A stretch of 64,000 bases of DNA, from contig JAHLMK010000001.1 of the NCBI GenBank assembly GCA_019915135.1, forward strand, positions 4,712,001 through 4,776,000, given 5' to 3'. This DNA comes from Strobilurus pachycystidiatus (lineage: Eukaryota; Basidiomycota; Agaricomycetes; Agaricales; Physalacriaceae). Under the pieces are notes generated by a model. The model saw only the letters and a list, made by a program, of their open reading frames with translations, searched no databases and was not told where the DNA came from. Within the stretch, counting starts at the first letter, position 1. Each line of letters opens with the position of its first letter. Below are positions 52,447 to 64,000 of this stretch, in pieces. The position numbers were made by a program, and so were the translations under genes.

Positions 52447-53988
52447 ATGCCCGCACCCTCATCTTGTGCCCTCCAAATGCACTCTAAGGATTCTGCCTTC
52501 CATGCGACCAACTATGCACCGTCATACGACCAAATCATGGACATCAATGACCTCCTCGCGGCCAAAGCGGCCGACCTCACGCGTCTTGAAGTGGAAATTG
52601 AACGCGCTACTGTCCTCCTGCAGCAGCTCACCAAACAAAGGGACGAGACCCGCGCTTACATCCTCTCCCATCTCACGCTGTCGACACCCATTCGGAGGTT
52701 GCCCATGGAAATACTGCAAGAGGTCTTCATGTATTGCCTCCCGCCAAGGGAGCGCGAGTTCTCGGGTGCCCCGAATGCCGCTGAATCGCCCGTGGTGCTG
52801 ACGCATGTCTGCGCCCAATGGCGACAAGTCGCCCTAGAAACACCGCGACTCTGGGACACGCTCTTGATGCGCTTTCCTTCTTTCCATGTCAAGGAAGTTT
52901 CTACCAGGAAATTGCAGTTGATGGAGTGGTGGCTTGGACAGTCAAAAGCTGTTCCTTTGACGCTGTCGGTCAATGTGCCCGTCGCAAGCGGGTGGATACT
53001 CAAGGATTTCCTTCCTCTACTTCGTGCGCATCTTCCCCGATGCAGGAGCCTGCGCCTTTGGCTACCCAATACCTGGCTTTCCCATTTCTTCTTCCTCTCC
53101 GGGATGTCGGGCACACCGGCGTTGGAGAGACTCGAAGTCAGTTTCTCGTCGGGTCAAGGGTTTGCCATGCAAACTTCACCTATGATCAAATTGAACCCCC
53201 AATGCATACCTCGACTCCGCCACTTTTCTCTCCGCTTGGGTGGATCTGATAGCGTCGAACTATTCGCTGCGAGCCCAGGGTTGCAGTCACTCGACTTAGA
53301 CTTTTCCCTCACTCCGTCTGAATGTCGACGGCTATTGGCAGGCTGTCCGAACCTTGTTTCTTGTCGGTTCAGAGCGGTCGATGGATGGTTGCCTGGTCTT
53401 TCGGAGCCAGGTGTCACGACGCTGAACAATCTGGAGGACTTGACGATTCAAATCTCGCAACCCATCGCCCCTCTACTGGACACGCTGTGTCTACCTTCAC
53501 TAACAACTCTCCACATCCACGAAACTCTGGTTCTGGATTCGGACTTCCAAGTCTGGAATCAGGCGAGCTTCAATGCGTTTGTAGAGAGATCGGGGTGCAC
53601 ACTGGAGAAGCTCCTGCTGCACAACGTCCTGAGGACCGAAGAAGAGCTGGTCGCGTGTTTGAGAATGTCAAATTCTCTCGTGCACTTCGGGGTCGTTGAC
53701 GTACACGGCGCAACACTCTGTACGGATCACACACTCAACATGCTTACCGTCAAAGCGGGGATGCCGGGGCTCATGCCGAGGCTGCAATCCTTCAGATTGG
53801 GCGCCACGCTTAGGTCTGCAGATGGGGTGTTTGCGAATATGGTAAACTCGCGGTGGGGTGGCAATCGTGGTGTATCGAAGCTCTTATCTGTCGGTGTGTT
53901 GTGGAAGCACGAAGAGCATAGAGAGGATATCAGACAGCTGAAGCAACTGCGTGCGCGTGGCCTGGATGTACCCTTCGTTTTACTTTAG
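52447..53988 (+). CDS. F-box protein with leucine-rich-repeat-like body
   Basis: An uninterrupted frame runs from the ATG at 52447 to TAG, 513 aa. The longer frame upstream opens with GTG and was not used. Residues about 35-75 form a heptad-like coiled coil (LTRLEVEIERATVLLQQLTK). The F-box follows at about 85-130: STPIRRLPMEILQEVFMYCLP, then VCAQWRQVALETPRLW, the classic end of the motif. The remaining 370 residues have irregular Leu-rich strands (LPRCRSLRLWLPNT; SPGLQSLDLDFSLTPSECRR; LNNLEDLTIQ; LCLPSLTTLHI), as in the large mushroom F-box/LRR family. F-box proteins bring substrates to the SCF ubiquitin ligase through Skp1. The substrate is unknown. Confidence 0.85.
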   Translation: MPAPSSCALQMHSKDSAFHATNYAPSYDQIMDINDLLAAKAADLTRLEVEIERATVLLQQLTKQRDETRAYILSHLTLSTPIRRLPMEILQEVFMYCLPPREREFSGAPNAAESPVVLTHVCAQWRQVALETPRLWDTLLMRFPSFHVKEVSTRKLQLMEWWLGQSKAVPLTLSVNVPVASGWILKDFLPLLRAHLPRCRSLRLWLPNTWLSHFFFLSGMSGTPALERLEVSFSSGQGFAMQTSPMIKLNPQCIPRLRHFSLRLGGSDSVELFAASPGLQSLDLDFSLTPSECRRLLAGCPNLVSCRFRAVDGWLPGLSEPGVTTLNNLEDLTIQISQPIAPLLDTLCLPSLTTLHIHETLVLDSDFQVWNQASFNAFVERSGCTLEKLLLHNVLRTEEELVACLRMSNSLVHFGVVDVHGATLCTDHTLNMLTVKAGMPGLMPRLQSFRLGATLRSADGVFANMVNSRWGGNRGVSKLLSVGVLWKHEEHREDIRQLKQLRARGLDVPFVLL

Positions 53989-54180
53989 GTATCGTTAGCG
54001 TTCTTACCTGGCTTATACCCAGACATTCGTCGACATTTTACCCTACAATGTAACATTAATCTGGTTTTTATGGCCAAAATTAGGCACTGCGCACCGTGTT
54101 GCCGCACTGCCGATGCTGACGCACGCCCCTGTGATAAATCATAACTGTTACTCCCTTGTCTTGATTCGTCTGTGCGAAGT
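53989..54180. other. Tandem intergenic gap
   Basis: About 190 bp between the F-box stop and the next ATG, holding the 3' end of one and the promoter of the other gene. Confidence 0.5.
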
Positions 54181-57100
54181 ATGTCTGAAGAGGTCCACAA
54201 AAAGCGCAGACTACAGCGCGCCTGCGACTTTTGCCGCCGCAAGAAGAGTACGTTTCTCTGACTTGCGTCAATGACGCCTGTTGAATTTGTCGATCGCTAA
54301 TCATTGACTCCAGTTAGATGTAAGTGATCCGAGCAGCGTTCTCTGAATCCCTCCTGAACCAAAGTGCAGGCGATGGAGTGCAGACCTCAAACGAACAGGA
54401 TAAATGCTCGAACTGCAAGCTGTATCATTCGTCCTGCACATACGTACAAACTGCTCAGGTGCGTCGCTTATTTCTCGAGGATTAGTTGGCACTTAGAGAG
54501 GTTTTAGAAACGCGTGTCTTCGGCGAGAGGGTATGCTTGAGTATACTTCCTGGAGCTGCTTCTCACTCAAGATGAACAGATACGCAGAGACGCTGGAAGA
54601 CCGAGTGGAACGAATGGACAGCCTCTTGAGCAACGTACGTGGTTCGCTCGTCTTTGGGGAATCACCCCACTGAAAACTCCTTCAGCTTGTCGGCGAGACG
54701 AACAAGCGCCACACTAGCATCAGCTCTTCTCCGACTACCACTTCTCCCCAGGCCCCTTCATCCATCTCATCATCCCCGGTCTCTGTTCCAGGTCAACCAC
54801 CAGTTCAGCCCTCTGCAGCGAAATCTGTGTCGTCGTTAGGCAGCGCGAGTGATTCCGATGAGGAGGAATTCATCACCCTCACAGACAATTTTCAAAAGCT
54901 GGACGTGGAAACTGACGAATGGTCCCGATTCTTCGGCAAGTCGAGCAGTGTCCAACTCGTCCAAACCGCGATAGAGCTCAAGAATGGAACGGAACTGGTT
55001 GAGGACGAGGCAAATGTGTGTGATTGGCTAACGGCTACTGTTTGCGACCATATGCGCCCAGAGTTCAAGGTCAAGCCATCGGTCAGTCGTTATTGACCAC
55101 TCTCACGTTGCTGCGGACTTGAACTCTCCTACTAGTGGGAGGATATCCTCGATAAATTCGACGATATACCTCCAGTGTACACGTTCCCTGAAGAAGATCT
55201 ATTCAAGGCTCTTGTCAATCTTTTCTTCACGCGATACAACGTGATGCTCCCGTTATTACACCGGCCGACTTTCGAGAGACAAATCGAAGGCAAGGTCCAT
55301 CTCAAACACCAAATGTTTGGTGGAATCACCTTACTGGTCTGCGCTCTTGCATCTCGCTTTTCTGACGACCCCCGTGTTCTAATTGAGGGCGAGACCTCGA
55401 GGCGAAGTAGCGGGTGGAAGTACTTCCACCAAGTCGTCGGAGTGAGAAAATCTTTGCTCGCTCCTCCCACTATACACGATCTCCAGTTCTATACCGTGAG
55501 TCTTCGTGCCACTCTAGTCGTGAAACTTGTTACGATCCAAGGCATCGACAGCTGTATTCCGAATTTTTGTTTGGGACGTCAGCTCCGCAAGCATGTTGGA
55601 CAGTCATTGGTATGGGCATTCGCCTTGCTCAAGACGTCGGTGCCCACCGGAAAAAGAAGAGCCACGGACATAGCGTTGAGGATGAGCTTTGGAGACGAGC
55701 ATTCTGGTACTTTTTCGATCCTTCGGCAAAGGAGTCGCGTTGACGATGCTGCCAGGTCATTGGTAACTCTAGATAGAGATGCAAGTTTGGCTTTGGGTCG
55801 CCCTTGTGCGATACAAGACGACGAGTAAGTATATACTCATATCGTCGCCGATATACTAGGACTGACTAATACCGCCACTCAACAGCATTGATGTTGATCT
55901 CCCCACAGAATGCGACGACGAATATTGGGAAAATTCGGAGGAGCCTGATAAAGCGTTCAAGCAACCTCCCGGAAAACCGTCTTTTGTCTCGTACTTCGTA
56001 GCCCAACTCAAACTCAACCAACTCATTGGCACATGCTTACGGACACTCGTAAGTGTACCAGAAAATCTCTATCCTTTGCGATCTGACAGCTCCACCAGTA
56101 TTCACCGAGCAAGGCCCGATTGCGAAGCATTGACAAGGATTGGGAACAGAACACAGTCACTGAACTGGACTCGGCACTGAATGCGTGGGTTGACTCCATA
56201 CCCGAGCACCGTAAGTATTCTACAATTCTGGCAAGCCTACGCTCATTGGCCGTCAGTGCGCTGGGATCCTCATCGTGAAAACGACGTCTTCTTCAACCAA
56301 TCCGTTGCGCTCTACACCACATATTACAACATTCAGATATTGATACATAAACCATTCATACCTTCCCCGCGCAACACATCACCGTTAACCTTCCCTTCCC
56401 TGGCTATCTGCACAAATGCCGCGCGCTCTTGTAGCCACATCGTTGATATTCAGCGCCAGAGAGGATTCACCTGGGGACAACCATTTGCCCTGGTAGGCTT
56501 ACCAGTTCGATCTGAAGCCTCATTCTGACCTTCAAACCACCAGTTGAACACGTTCTCGGCAGCTATCGTCTTGCTCTTGAACATATGGGGGGGCAAACGC
56601 ACCCGGATGAATTTGAATCCTGTCAAAGAAATGCTTGATGTACATAAGTGCATGCAAGTGCTTCGGGACATGGAACAGACGTATGTGGTCTCAACTTCGT
56701 TCGCTATCGTACTGAAACTCTCCGACTCCGATAGATGGCATTTCGCCGGTCGGCTTTGGTGAGCTCAGCTTTTTTACTCGGAGGTGCTCAATTTCTGAAC
56801 CTGACGTTGTAGGGACATTCTCTACCAACTTGCGTCTGTCGGTGATCTTCCTCTGCCCGCGCCAGGCTCTCCCCAAGCATTAAAGCGACGTCGTGACTCT
56901 GACCTAGATGATCCTTCGCAACTTCGTCACAAACTCCCGCCAGGTGCTTCTCGTGCTCCGGTCAACAATCATACGAACGGAAATATTGATTTCAGAGCTT
57001 CGACCAACGTAGTGTGTTATACGCCGGACAAGGCGATCCACAACGGCTTCCCCATGACATCTGTCACGACCGTTCCAAATAATGACTGGAATTTGACACC

Positions 57101-57459
57101 GATGAACCAAGACGTATTCGATATCTCCTTACCTATGCACAGCGCGGATTTAGGCAAGCTTCCGGTGCACTCAGTGGGGCACGCGTCTCTGCCCAATCGC
57201 GTCACGACGACTGGTGCGATGGATAGTGATTGGTCGTTATCTGATATACCACCAGAGGCTTTCCCGTCTTTTATATCCGAGTCGCAGGACCCCATGAATC
57301 CTATAATCGACGACGACACATTGAAAGTCTGGGCAAGTATACCCAGTGGTTTGGAGTACGTGCCCTACATCCTCCGTCGTGTATTGACTCACTGATCACA
57401 GGTTGGACGATTGGACATCGTTCCTTGGTGGGGTGTCTTATCTGGAAGGACAAATATAG
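54181..57459 (+). CDS. Zn2Cys6 transcription factor with Fungal_trans domain
   Basis: Starts at MSEEVHKKRRLQRACDFC. The zinc cluster is split over exons 54181-54247, a 6-nt exon 54314-54319, and 54370-54458: C-D-F-C-R-R-K-K, then I-R, then C-D-G, and later C-S-N-C and C-T-Y. A 23-nt exon (54508-54530) and a dimerisation helix follow (YAETLEDRVERMDSLLSN). After a Ser-rich linker comes the Fungal_trans region: FFTRYNVMLPLLHRPTFER, ACWTVIGMGIRLAQDVGAHR, ELWRRAFW spliced to SLVTLDRDASLALGRPCAIQ, then IDVDLPTECDDEYW. Later exons hold SVALYTTYYNIQILIHKPF and LNTFSAAIVLLLNIWGG. The C-terminus is Asp/Ser/Pro-rich, and WTSFLGGVSYLEGQI ends at 57459. About twelve exons, no disabling change seen. It is a nuclear regulator of the large Gal4/XlnR-type class. 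Its targets are unknown. Confidence 0.88.
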
Positions 57460-57640
57460 CCCTACGGTTTTCGTCTTGTTTCTTCCGCTTGCTGTCGCGT
57501 TCAAGATTACTTTGCTATCTTGTGTTCAAGTTGTATCATTAAGAGTTTAATGTAATACAGATATAATAGTCAGTGTGTTGTCGCCACACCTAGCATGTTG
57601 CCGAGAAAGATAAAATTTGGAGTGCCAAGTCTTATTTGAA
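57460..57640. other. Convergent intergenic gap
   Basis: Short AT-rich 3' flanks of two genes facing each other. No further feature seen. Confidence 0.5.
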
Positions 57641-58622
57641 TCATTGGGTATTCGTAACTGTACTTGAATGTTCCCACAACACGTCCTTGTCCTCATCGGC
57701 GATATCGTATCCGACGTAGTTCATATTCTCTGCATGATGATCTCTCCTGTACCACCCTTTCTTGCCATCAAACAAGGCGAAGAGCATATACTCAGCACAA
57801 ATTTCTGCGGACACGCCACTCCACCACATCGATAGTGAGAGGAGAGGTTTGAGAAGGCGTGCCCAGAAGGAGGTGGCGTACAAGACATCCATCGAGGGAG
57901 TCCGCACGAAGCCAGGATGAATGTGCGTGAACGCCACGGATGGTTCTATCTGGGATAGTTTCTACAAAGTAATCAGCGCGAGGAACTATACAAAATGAAG
58001 GGATTCTCACCTCGACCAAAATGTCGTTGTATGGCGTCGATTTGAGAGTAGCTTTGAACCACCCGTAAGACTTTTTCAAGCCCAAGTCCTGTGTGTCTAT
58101 CTTGGATCCGTTGATGCTACTTGTGCCAAGCACCGTCATGAACCGCGCATCTTCGCCCGCGTCCGCTGCCTCTCTCAAAGGCCCGAGCAACTCATTGGCA
58201 AACTTGAATCGGCTGTAATACCGTATGGCCAACAGTTTGTCTAAACCCTCGTCCGTTTCGTCGCGCTTCGTTGCGCGTACGTATCCCGCAGAAAGAACAA
58301 GAAAGTTGATCTTTCCATCCGGTAACAGACCCTTGATTTCGGCGCTAGTGTCCACGATATTGCGCATGAGGTGAGCATCGCATTGTAGGAACTTCCGCAA
58401 GGCATTCGAGGGATTGGGGACTGCCGCCAAAAGCGCTTCGGCAGCGGAACGGTTGCGGCCCACAATGAAGAGGTGGATGTTTCCTCTGAGATACGAGGCC
58501 AGGGTTTTCGCCATGGCTTCACCGATACCAGACGTGCCGCCGACAAAGACCGCTACCGGAGTGTATGGAATTGCAGTGGTATATGAGGCATTGAAGGCAC
58601 GAGCGGCGACTAGGGTGGGCAT
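57641..58622 (-). CDS. Short-chain dehydrogenase/reductase (SDR superfamily)
   Basis: Exon 1 runs 58622-58011 and exon 2 57961-57641 (intron GTGAGA to TTGTAG), about 310 aa. The ATG at 58622 (MPTLVAARAFNASYTTA) was preferred over one 33 bp upstream because it fits the usual start of this subgroup. The Rossmann nucleotide motif VFVGGTSGIGEAMAKTL has GGTSGIG at residues 28-34. The strand ending INFLVLSAGYVR corresponds to the NAG motif. TVLGTSSINGSKI is in the place of the serine strand. YSRFK, YGWFK and YNDILVEKLS are all candidates for the catalytic tyrosine region. IHPGFVRTP is the PG motif. It reduces or oxidises a carbonyl/alcohol with NAD(P)(H). The substrate is unknown. Confidence 0.85.
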
Positions 58623-58659
58623 GTTGCTTGACGAACGGTGCAGTCTCAAGGGCAATTAA

Positions 58660-59155
58660 TACGATTCCAGACTCACAGGCCTGAGAAGCCAAGTAAGAGG
58701 CATTACGCTTTCAATTGAACATCTCGGTCGATCATTCGCGGTTCGGTAGACATTGATCTACCGAGCGGTATCCAGTGTACTTAGCAATGCGCCATGTCGG
58801 AGAAACGAGAGGACGCTGCGATTCAGTTTCTACTCAGTGGCGTTATTTTCAAGACGTGGATCAACGATTTCGGGATGGTTTCATTGTCATTGAAAGTTTC
58901 AACTACAGTACCTGTTCGATCGGCGGCCCGCCCTGGGACCCCGCCCTTCCTCTGTCTTAGATCACGATCACATATGAGGTTAAGCGAGCGGCACTTTCAG
59001 CTTCCAGTCCTAGCGCTTATGGCTTCGCTCTCAAAAGGACGGCATGATAGATATGTCAGAGTTTATTGATCATCATCGAGTGCAAGTTACTATGGGTATA
59101 TCATTCCGAGTCGTGAATTTCCACCTCCCTTCAGAACAGCATTCCCACGCTGCAT
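58660..59155. other. Intergenic
   Basis: The SDR promoter (upstream of 58622) and the 3' flank of the glucanase gene. Plus-strand frames at 58775-59069 are unsupported. Confidence 0.4.
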
Positions 59156-62100
59156 TCATCGACTCCAACTAGTCACAGTGCTAGCAAATCCATTTCGATT
59201 GTTGGCCTGGTTGGCAATGCCTGCGCCGTTCACGCTAAGCTGATATGTTGTCGCGACCGTACTCAAGCTGTATACGACAATGGCCGAGGTAGAGTCGATG
59301 TTGACAATGTGTGTTTGACAACTGTTAGAATCTAAACACGATTGACCGAAGTTCTGTGAGTAGGATCGTTAGTCATAGATGTGCTAGTATCAGAACTGGT
59401 CCTCAAATACCTGGAAGAAACTGTAGAGGCCGGCGCCTTATTGAACAGTCATCAATAAATGCATGCAAGGAATCAGGAAAAACTTCAAGGCTCACCAAAG
59501 ACGATGATATCTGTCGATGTGACTACGTTCAGACCCAAGGCCATGTTCATGTTACCGGAAAACGAGGGATCCTTGAAGGAGGAATTGACTGTGAACGGCG
59601 TCGGTGCCACTGGCACAGGTTGATAATAAGGCTTTGCTGAATGAGATAGTGAAGACGATTGGGTTTTGACAATGACACACCGTTTCGGTTTGGATGAGGC
59701 CCATATAGTGGTTTTTAGCGTTGACGAGACTGTACTGATAGAGGGTGTGGTGTTCGGCTGAGGCAAGAGTATCAGATACGGCCCCATCATCATGTTCTCG
59801 AGCACGTACATCCAGTACCGATGAGCCAAACTGGACCTGCAGACCTGAGCAATATGGGCTATTAGGTCTACTGCATGTAATCGCGAGGTCACTCACTCAG
59901 AGAGAATACCACGTCCCGAGTAGAGAGATAGCTGTCCATAGCCAGAGTCGAAGTCGTGATCGGCGAGCCACACCCAGGTACCCTTAAGATAACGACACAT
60001 GAGTAGTTGTATCGGTGGGAAGGAAGCCTTTGCGTTTACCTCAAGATACGCTGATGATGACGGGGTAAGATGGAGGGCCAAGAAAGCAGCGTAGCAGTTG
60101 TTGTATCCTCCGCTTCCGCTTGAAGGACAGTTCGAACCGACCAGGTTGGTTCCAGCGGCTATTAAGTATTCCTTGTTAGAGGACACTCGGTATCTGGAGA
60201 TCCAGCTACGCACTGCCTCCTAGTCTACGATTACCATGTCAGAAGTCAAGCCACTGGCTCACACAAGGAGCTGAGAACGTACCGAATATGGGAATCCCAC
60301 ATTCCAGCAGTACCTTGAGCACCTTGCGCCACATTCCATTCCAGGACGATTGCACCGGGGGCTATTGCAATTTCAGAAAGGAGTGAAGTACCTTTGAAGC
60401 AACTCACTTGGCCCAACGGTCTCGAATATGATGTCAGTAATCTCGAGAGTTCCGCTAGAGCCTGTAGCCCCGGCCTTAACAACGACCGCCGGACTGTTGA
60501 TATTCTGAAAGGCGGCTCCCGTTCCGGCTATCACAGACCACGCTTCTCCGACAACTTGTGTACCAGCTGGGATGGTGAGCGTAGATGTTACTATGTATGT
60601 TCCAGCGTCGAAGAAGATGATCTTGCATCCAGAGTACTGACGCGGACAGTCGACTGTCAGCCCTATTGTTCATACGAGGAATGGAACAGTGACTCGCCTG
60701 ATTGAATATGTTTTGGAGCGCAGCAGTGTCGTCCGTACGACCATCTCCAGCAGCCCCGTTTGCCTTGACACTGACGAACTGGCTTGGTGCATAGCCTTCG
60801 TACTGAGGGTGAGATCTGCCAAAGATGAAGCCAGAGCCGTCCAAAAGTACAGAGGGCTTGTTTGCGGCTACGATGTTGCCCTTGGTAAACGTCCCGGTAG
60901 TGCTCGTGCCCGTGTATACATTGCCTTGGCCCCAAGAGGCTATTGTCGTTGTCCCTCCGCCCAAAGCAACACTACTACCTGCCATGACAGCATTGGCGAC
61001 ATTATTAAGCCGAGCGTTATTGAGCACGAGCGATCCAGCCAGGGAGTTAGTCGTAGCAGATGAGCGAACAAATATCGGAGTGTTGGAGACCACTGCATCA
61101 ATGATAGCAACTGCACCGACAGTTTGCGTTGCTTGTGTCACGCCGCCAGTCATCAGGTCGAAGCCAACCTATAGCGCGTCATTCATTATACGTGCGAGAG
61201 TTCGTCTGTGAAAGCTCTGCCCACCTGGCAGTTGTTAATCGCAACACGTTGGAATGTCCAACCCCAGTTCCAGATACTGTAGACGGCCGTGTTCGCATTG
61301 TTGACGGTTATGTTCCTAACCGTAAATCTGAAGAGGAGAAAGGTTAGTGCCGACTCCTCTTTCTATAGCATTAACATACTGTTGGTTCCCTACCCACATA
61401 CCATATTTACCACCATTGAAGATCATGTCGCCCATAAAGCCACCACTTCCATTTTCCATCCAGATACCTTGATGGGCGGTGTTGGAAGCAGTAGACATTT
61501 GGAAGACGATGTTCATCAAAGAAGTCGCTTGAGAGACTTGCCAGTGAATTCCAGTCGCCGATGACGTCGCTGGCATTCTGGTAGCATCATCAGATATTTA
61601 TTGCTTGGGCAAGGGCAACCCTATGGTCCCACTCACTGGCGCAAATCTATGATGAAGTTCCTGACCGACCGGAAGCTGTAATGGATGGTCAATTGACTCC
61701 CAGTAGAGAAAGACCACATGCGCACAAATTGTTCTGGTTGACCCAATATTGAGCACCTCCGCCGCCTGGGATATACGGATCGGCGTCTGCACTAAACGTT
61801 AGTCGGGACGCCACAGTTTGTGAGCTAAGCCGACTGACCAATGACTGCCATACCACTGAACGAAGAGGCGGCAAGCAGGGTCGGAAGGTGCTTGGCATCA
61901 CCGATGATTTGCGTGTAGTAGAACGCTATGATGGGCGTGGAGACAACATATGTACTGGTGTTGATTCGATGAGCGTGGGCCCAAAGATCGAAGAAATTTA
62001 TATCTACCCGGCTGGGAAGTATACGATAGCTGGGGATACCCTGCGCGCGCTTCAGTTTTGACAAGACAGAGGTTGTGCGATACTAACGTTGAGGAGGGAC

Positions 62101-62448
62101 AATTGAGTCCGCAGCGTCCGCCGTCGCTTATGGCGAGGCTATTGAACCCGTCGTCAGGACTGACGACAATGAACTAAGGAAATTATACTTGATAGCTGCA
62201 GTGTCGTCGGTGACACCGTCTCCTTTAGCGCCGTAATCCTTGACGTTGCGAAAGACCTTGTAGCCGCTAGGGTTGGAATTGAACGCAGAGGTACCACGAT
62301 GGGTCATAGACTGGAGCCAGAATGGATCAGAGGCCGCTGCTGTACCACCACCTAGTGGCGCAGAACACGACGTGCCGAGAGACGACACGAGCGTGAACAA
62401 CAAGCTTATTGTAGCCCAGTAAAGGATGAACCAAGTTGAACGAGCCAT
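59156..62448 (-). CDS. Secreted GH55 exo/endo-beta-1,3-glucanase
   Basis: The ATG at 62448 opens MARSTWFILYWATISLLFTL, a clear signal peptide. The mature part starts near SCSAPLGGG. First beta-helix domain: YKVFRNVKDYGAKGDG and VTDDTAAI, then over introns SDGGRCG-x-NCPS, TYVVSTPIIAFYYTQIIGDA, GAQYWVNQNN, GIHWQVSQATSLMNIVFQ and GGFMGDMIFNGGKYGMWVG. Second domain: QFVSVKANGAAGDGRTDDTA, IIFFDAGTYIVTSTLTIPAG, GAIVLEWNVAQG and YLEGTWVWLADHDFD. C-terminal: LDVRAREHDD, YHQYSL-like and TYQLSVNGAG, with TGA at 59156-59158. Two tandem pectate-lyase-3-type beta-helices, each beginning GA-x-GDG-x-TDDTAA, define GH55. The enzyme cleaves beta-1,3-glucan outside the cell. About 14 introns are needed. The main parts join in frame, and exact borders are approximate. 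Confidence 0.88.
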
Positions 62449-64000
62449 CGTGAATGAGGATGAGGAATGGAAGGCTCAGAGAGGAGCACTTTTATACGTC
62501 GACATTATTCCGGGCCTCCATACGCAAGAGACGGATCGCATGCGTCCTAGGTTACCCGTTCATCTCATGTGTCGTAGCTGTACCTGCCAAATCAACCAAA
62601 AGAAGTTATGAAAAAGGCAACAGGTGGGTTTAATCAACGTAACAGATGGCACAAAAGCTCACCAAATCGAAAAAACAGCGTGCAAGAGCTGCATATGGGC
62701 AGAGATGGGTGGATTAACACGATCTGCAGTCAGATGAACGGCTCGTGATATCTCTTGGACTCCTGCTCAGCATTCACCGGAAGGTATCTGATCTGCGAGA
62801 AAGTCCGCTGAGACCTGTGCGGACAGAATCGAGAATCCTGATGACCAGAAAGTAGCTCCATTAACGTCGCTGTGGCGTAATGCTTTGCGAAACAAGTGCT
62901 TCATCCACCTATATCCCGGCGGAGGCGCTACTCCGAAGACTCCGAAGACCACAGGACAGATCCTAAGCCAAATCCATATCTCGGAGTAGACGATCAAGCC
63001 TGAAGCAGCGAATACGAGAGGCATCGGCGATTATGTGTTGTTGCGAGGGGGAGCCTTCGAGTTCGTCATTCGCCTAAAAGAGACAAAGAGCCCATCTTCT
63101 GGAGGATGTCATTACGAAAAGCCAAATCTGTGTTGCCATGCTTTGCAGCCAGCTTCGCGCGAGGAAATTAGGCGAAATAACGAAACACAATCAACTGTTG
63201 ATGCAACTACCTTGCGGTTCGTTGTCATCTGAGCCCACGAGGACAAAAAGCGCGTCTGGTGCGCGACACGAGTCGCCATTAGGTCTCTCTACTGAGTTAA
63301 TGAGCATGAGGGGTGCAACTCTCTGCACCAACGGATCTTCCGAGCATCGCTGCAGGTCAGAAGACGCGGCTCTAAAGGCAGAGTGAACGTCCTGGCCTGG
63401 CGCATGACCAGGACAGCAGGCAATGAGAGCCCACCCGGTATACGCCCGTAGATGAACCGAGTCGAGTTCCGATACATTGACAAGCTTTCCAAAGTAGATC
63501 CAAGGCCTTCGTTAATTGAGGGAAAGGTTAAAGCTAGTTAAAGCCGATGACGAAGATTGCATGGCCGCCGCCCTTGCCGAATCTCCGCTGATCGCCCGAC
63601 GCCAGCCTTGGCGCTTGACCTTCCTCAACTTGGTCTCATCTCTCCAAAGAGCCCACGGACTTACGTAGGTGTATGCAGACAAATCGCAAGTGCTTGGTTC
63701 AATCAGCAAGAGGTCTCTGACCCTCCTTGTCAGTATACTTACTCCCATTCATGATTCTTTTGCAGGTATATGCGGTCTCGAGTGTTTTTGAGACGATTGA
63801 TCTATTGAAGAAAGGAGACAATTGGAAGCCAAAGGTGCGCTGGGATTATGGACAGCAATGCGCTAAGCATCATTGCCAGCGACCAAGCTTTGACAGTCGA
63901 CTCTGTCGATCTCCGACTCGTCTGAAGACAAACAACGCGAGTCTCGAGATGCCAGCGATCGCTCCAGGTCAATAGGACGCTGTAGATCGTATTCTTACGC
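62449..64000. other. Right edge, no supported gene
   Basis: It starts with the glucanase promoter. A minus-strand frame at 62767-63024 has a hydrophobic start (MPLVFAASGLIVYSEIWIWL) and could be a first exon of a membrane protein, but no partner exon was found. Plus frames at 63035-63975 have mixed composition and are unsupported. Confidence 0.35.

Noticed and set aside
1..64000. CRISPR array, operons, riboswitches, replication origin
   Set aside because: The window is fungal nuclear DNA. No regularly spaced identical repeats with unique spacers were seen, and the prokaryotic features do not apply.

Overview
The window is nuclear DNA of a filamentous basidiomycete, most likely an Agaricomycete. 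Genes are broken by many short (about 45-65 bp) GT-AG introns. The recognisable families (KDZ transposase, TET/JBP-like dioxygenase, F-box/LRR protein, MYND protein with a long N-terminal region, Spt5-like KOW ORF, JmjC-like protein, Zn2Cys6 regulators, GH55 glucanase) are those expanded in mushrooms. There are no operons and no bacterial features. Many long open frames in the mobile regions lack an ATG start, so exon models below were built from splice sites and reading-frame continuity.

Layout. 0-9 kb is transposon territory: the 5' part of an unknown minus-strand gene at the edge, a small acidic-tailed protein, a complete ten-exon KDZ transposase gene (2068-6600, about 1357 aa), a 52-bp palindrome, copy 1 of a multi-copy repeat carrying its own TATA box and small spliced ORF, and a broken TET/JBP-type dioxygenase. 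9-15 kb holds a MYND-finger gene with an in-frame stop inside the finger and a proline-rich gene of a type common near mushroom transposons. 15-20 kb is gene-poor and ends in repeat copy 2. 20-31 kb is a block of ordinary-looking genes (WD40 protein with a C-terminal membrane segment, Spt5-like ORF, membrane protein, unknown protein, JmjC-like protein with an array of GATA boxes upstream), closed by repeat copy 3 in inverse orientation. 32-37 kb holds a Thr/Gln-repeat membrane protein, a Tudor/PWWP-like fragment, a CACTG-ended MITE and unknown genes. 39.6-40.4 kb is a small Zn2Cys6 regulator. 41-45 kb is mostly decayed sequence.

At 45.6-50.1 kb a young LTR retrotransposon (849-bp LTRs, 5-bp target duplication GCTTG) sits inside a pseudogene resembling the condensin ATPase SMC4. 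A second fragment resembling condensin subunit 3 lies beside it. From 52 kb the window returns to host genes: an F-box/LRR protein, a Zn2Cys6/Fungal_trans regulator with a 6-nt micro-exon, a short-chain dehydrogenase, and a secreted GH55 beta-1,3-glucanase.

The most notable points are the KDZ transposase beside a decayed TET/JBP gene (an association known from fungal genomes), the multi-copy spliced-ORF repeat that I do not recognise, and the nested retroelement whose only sense ORF starts inside its own LTR and which shows no reverse transcriptase.
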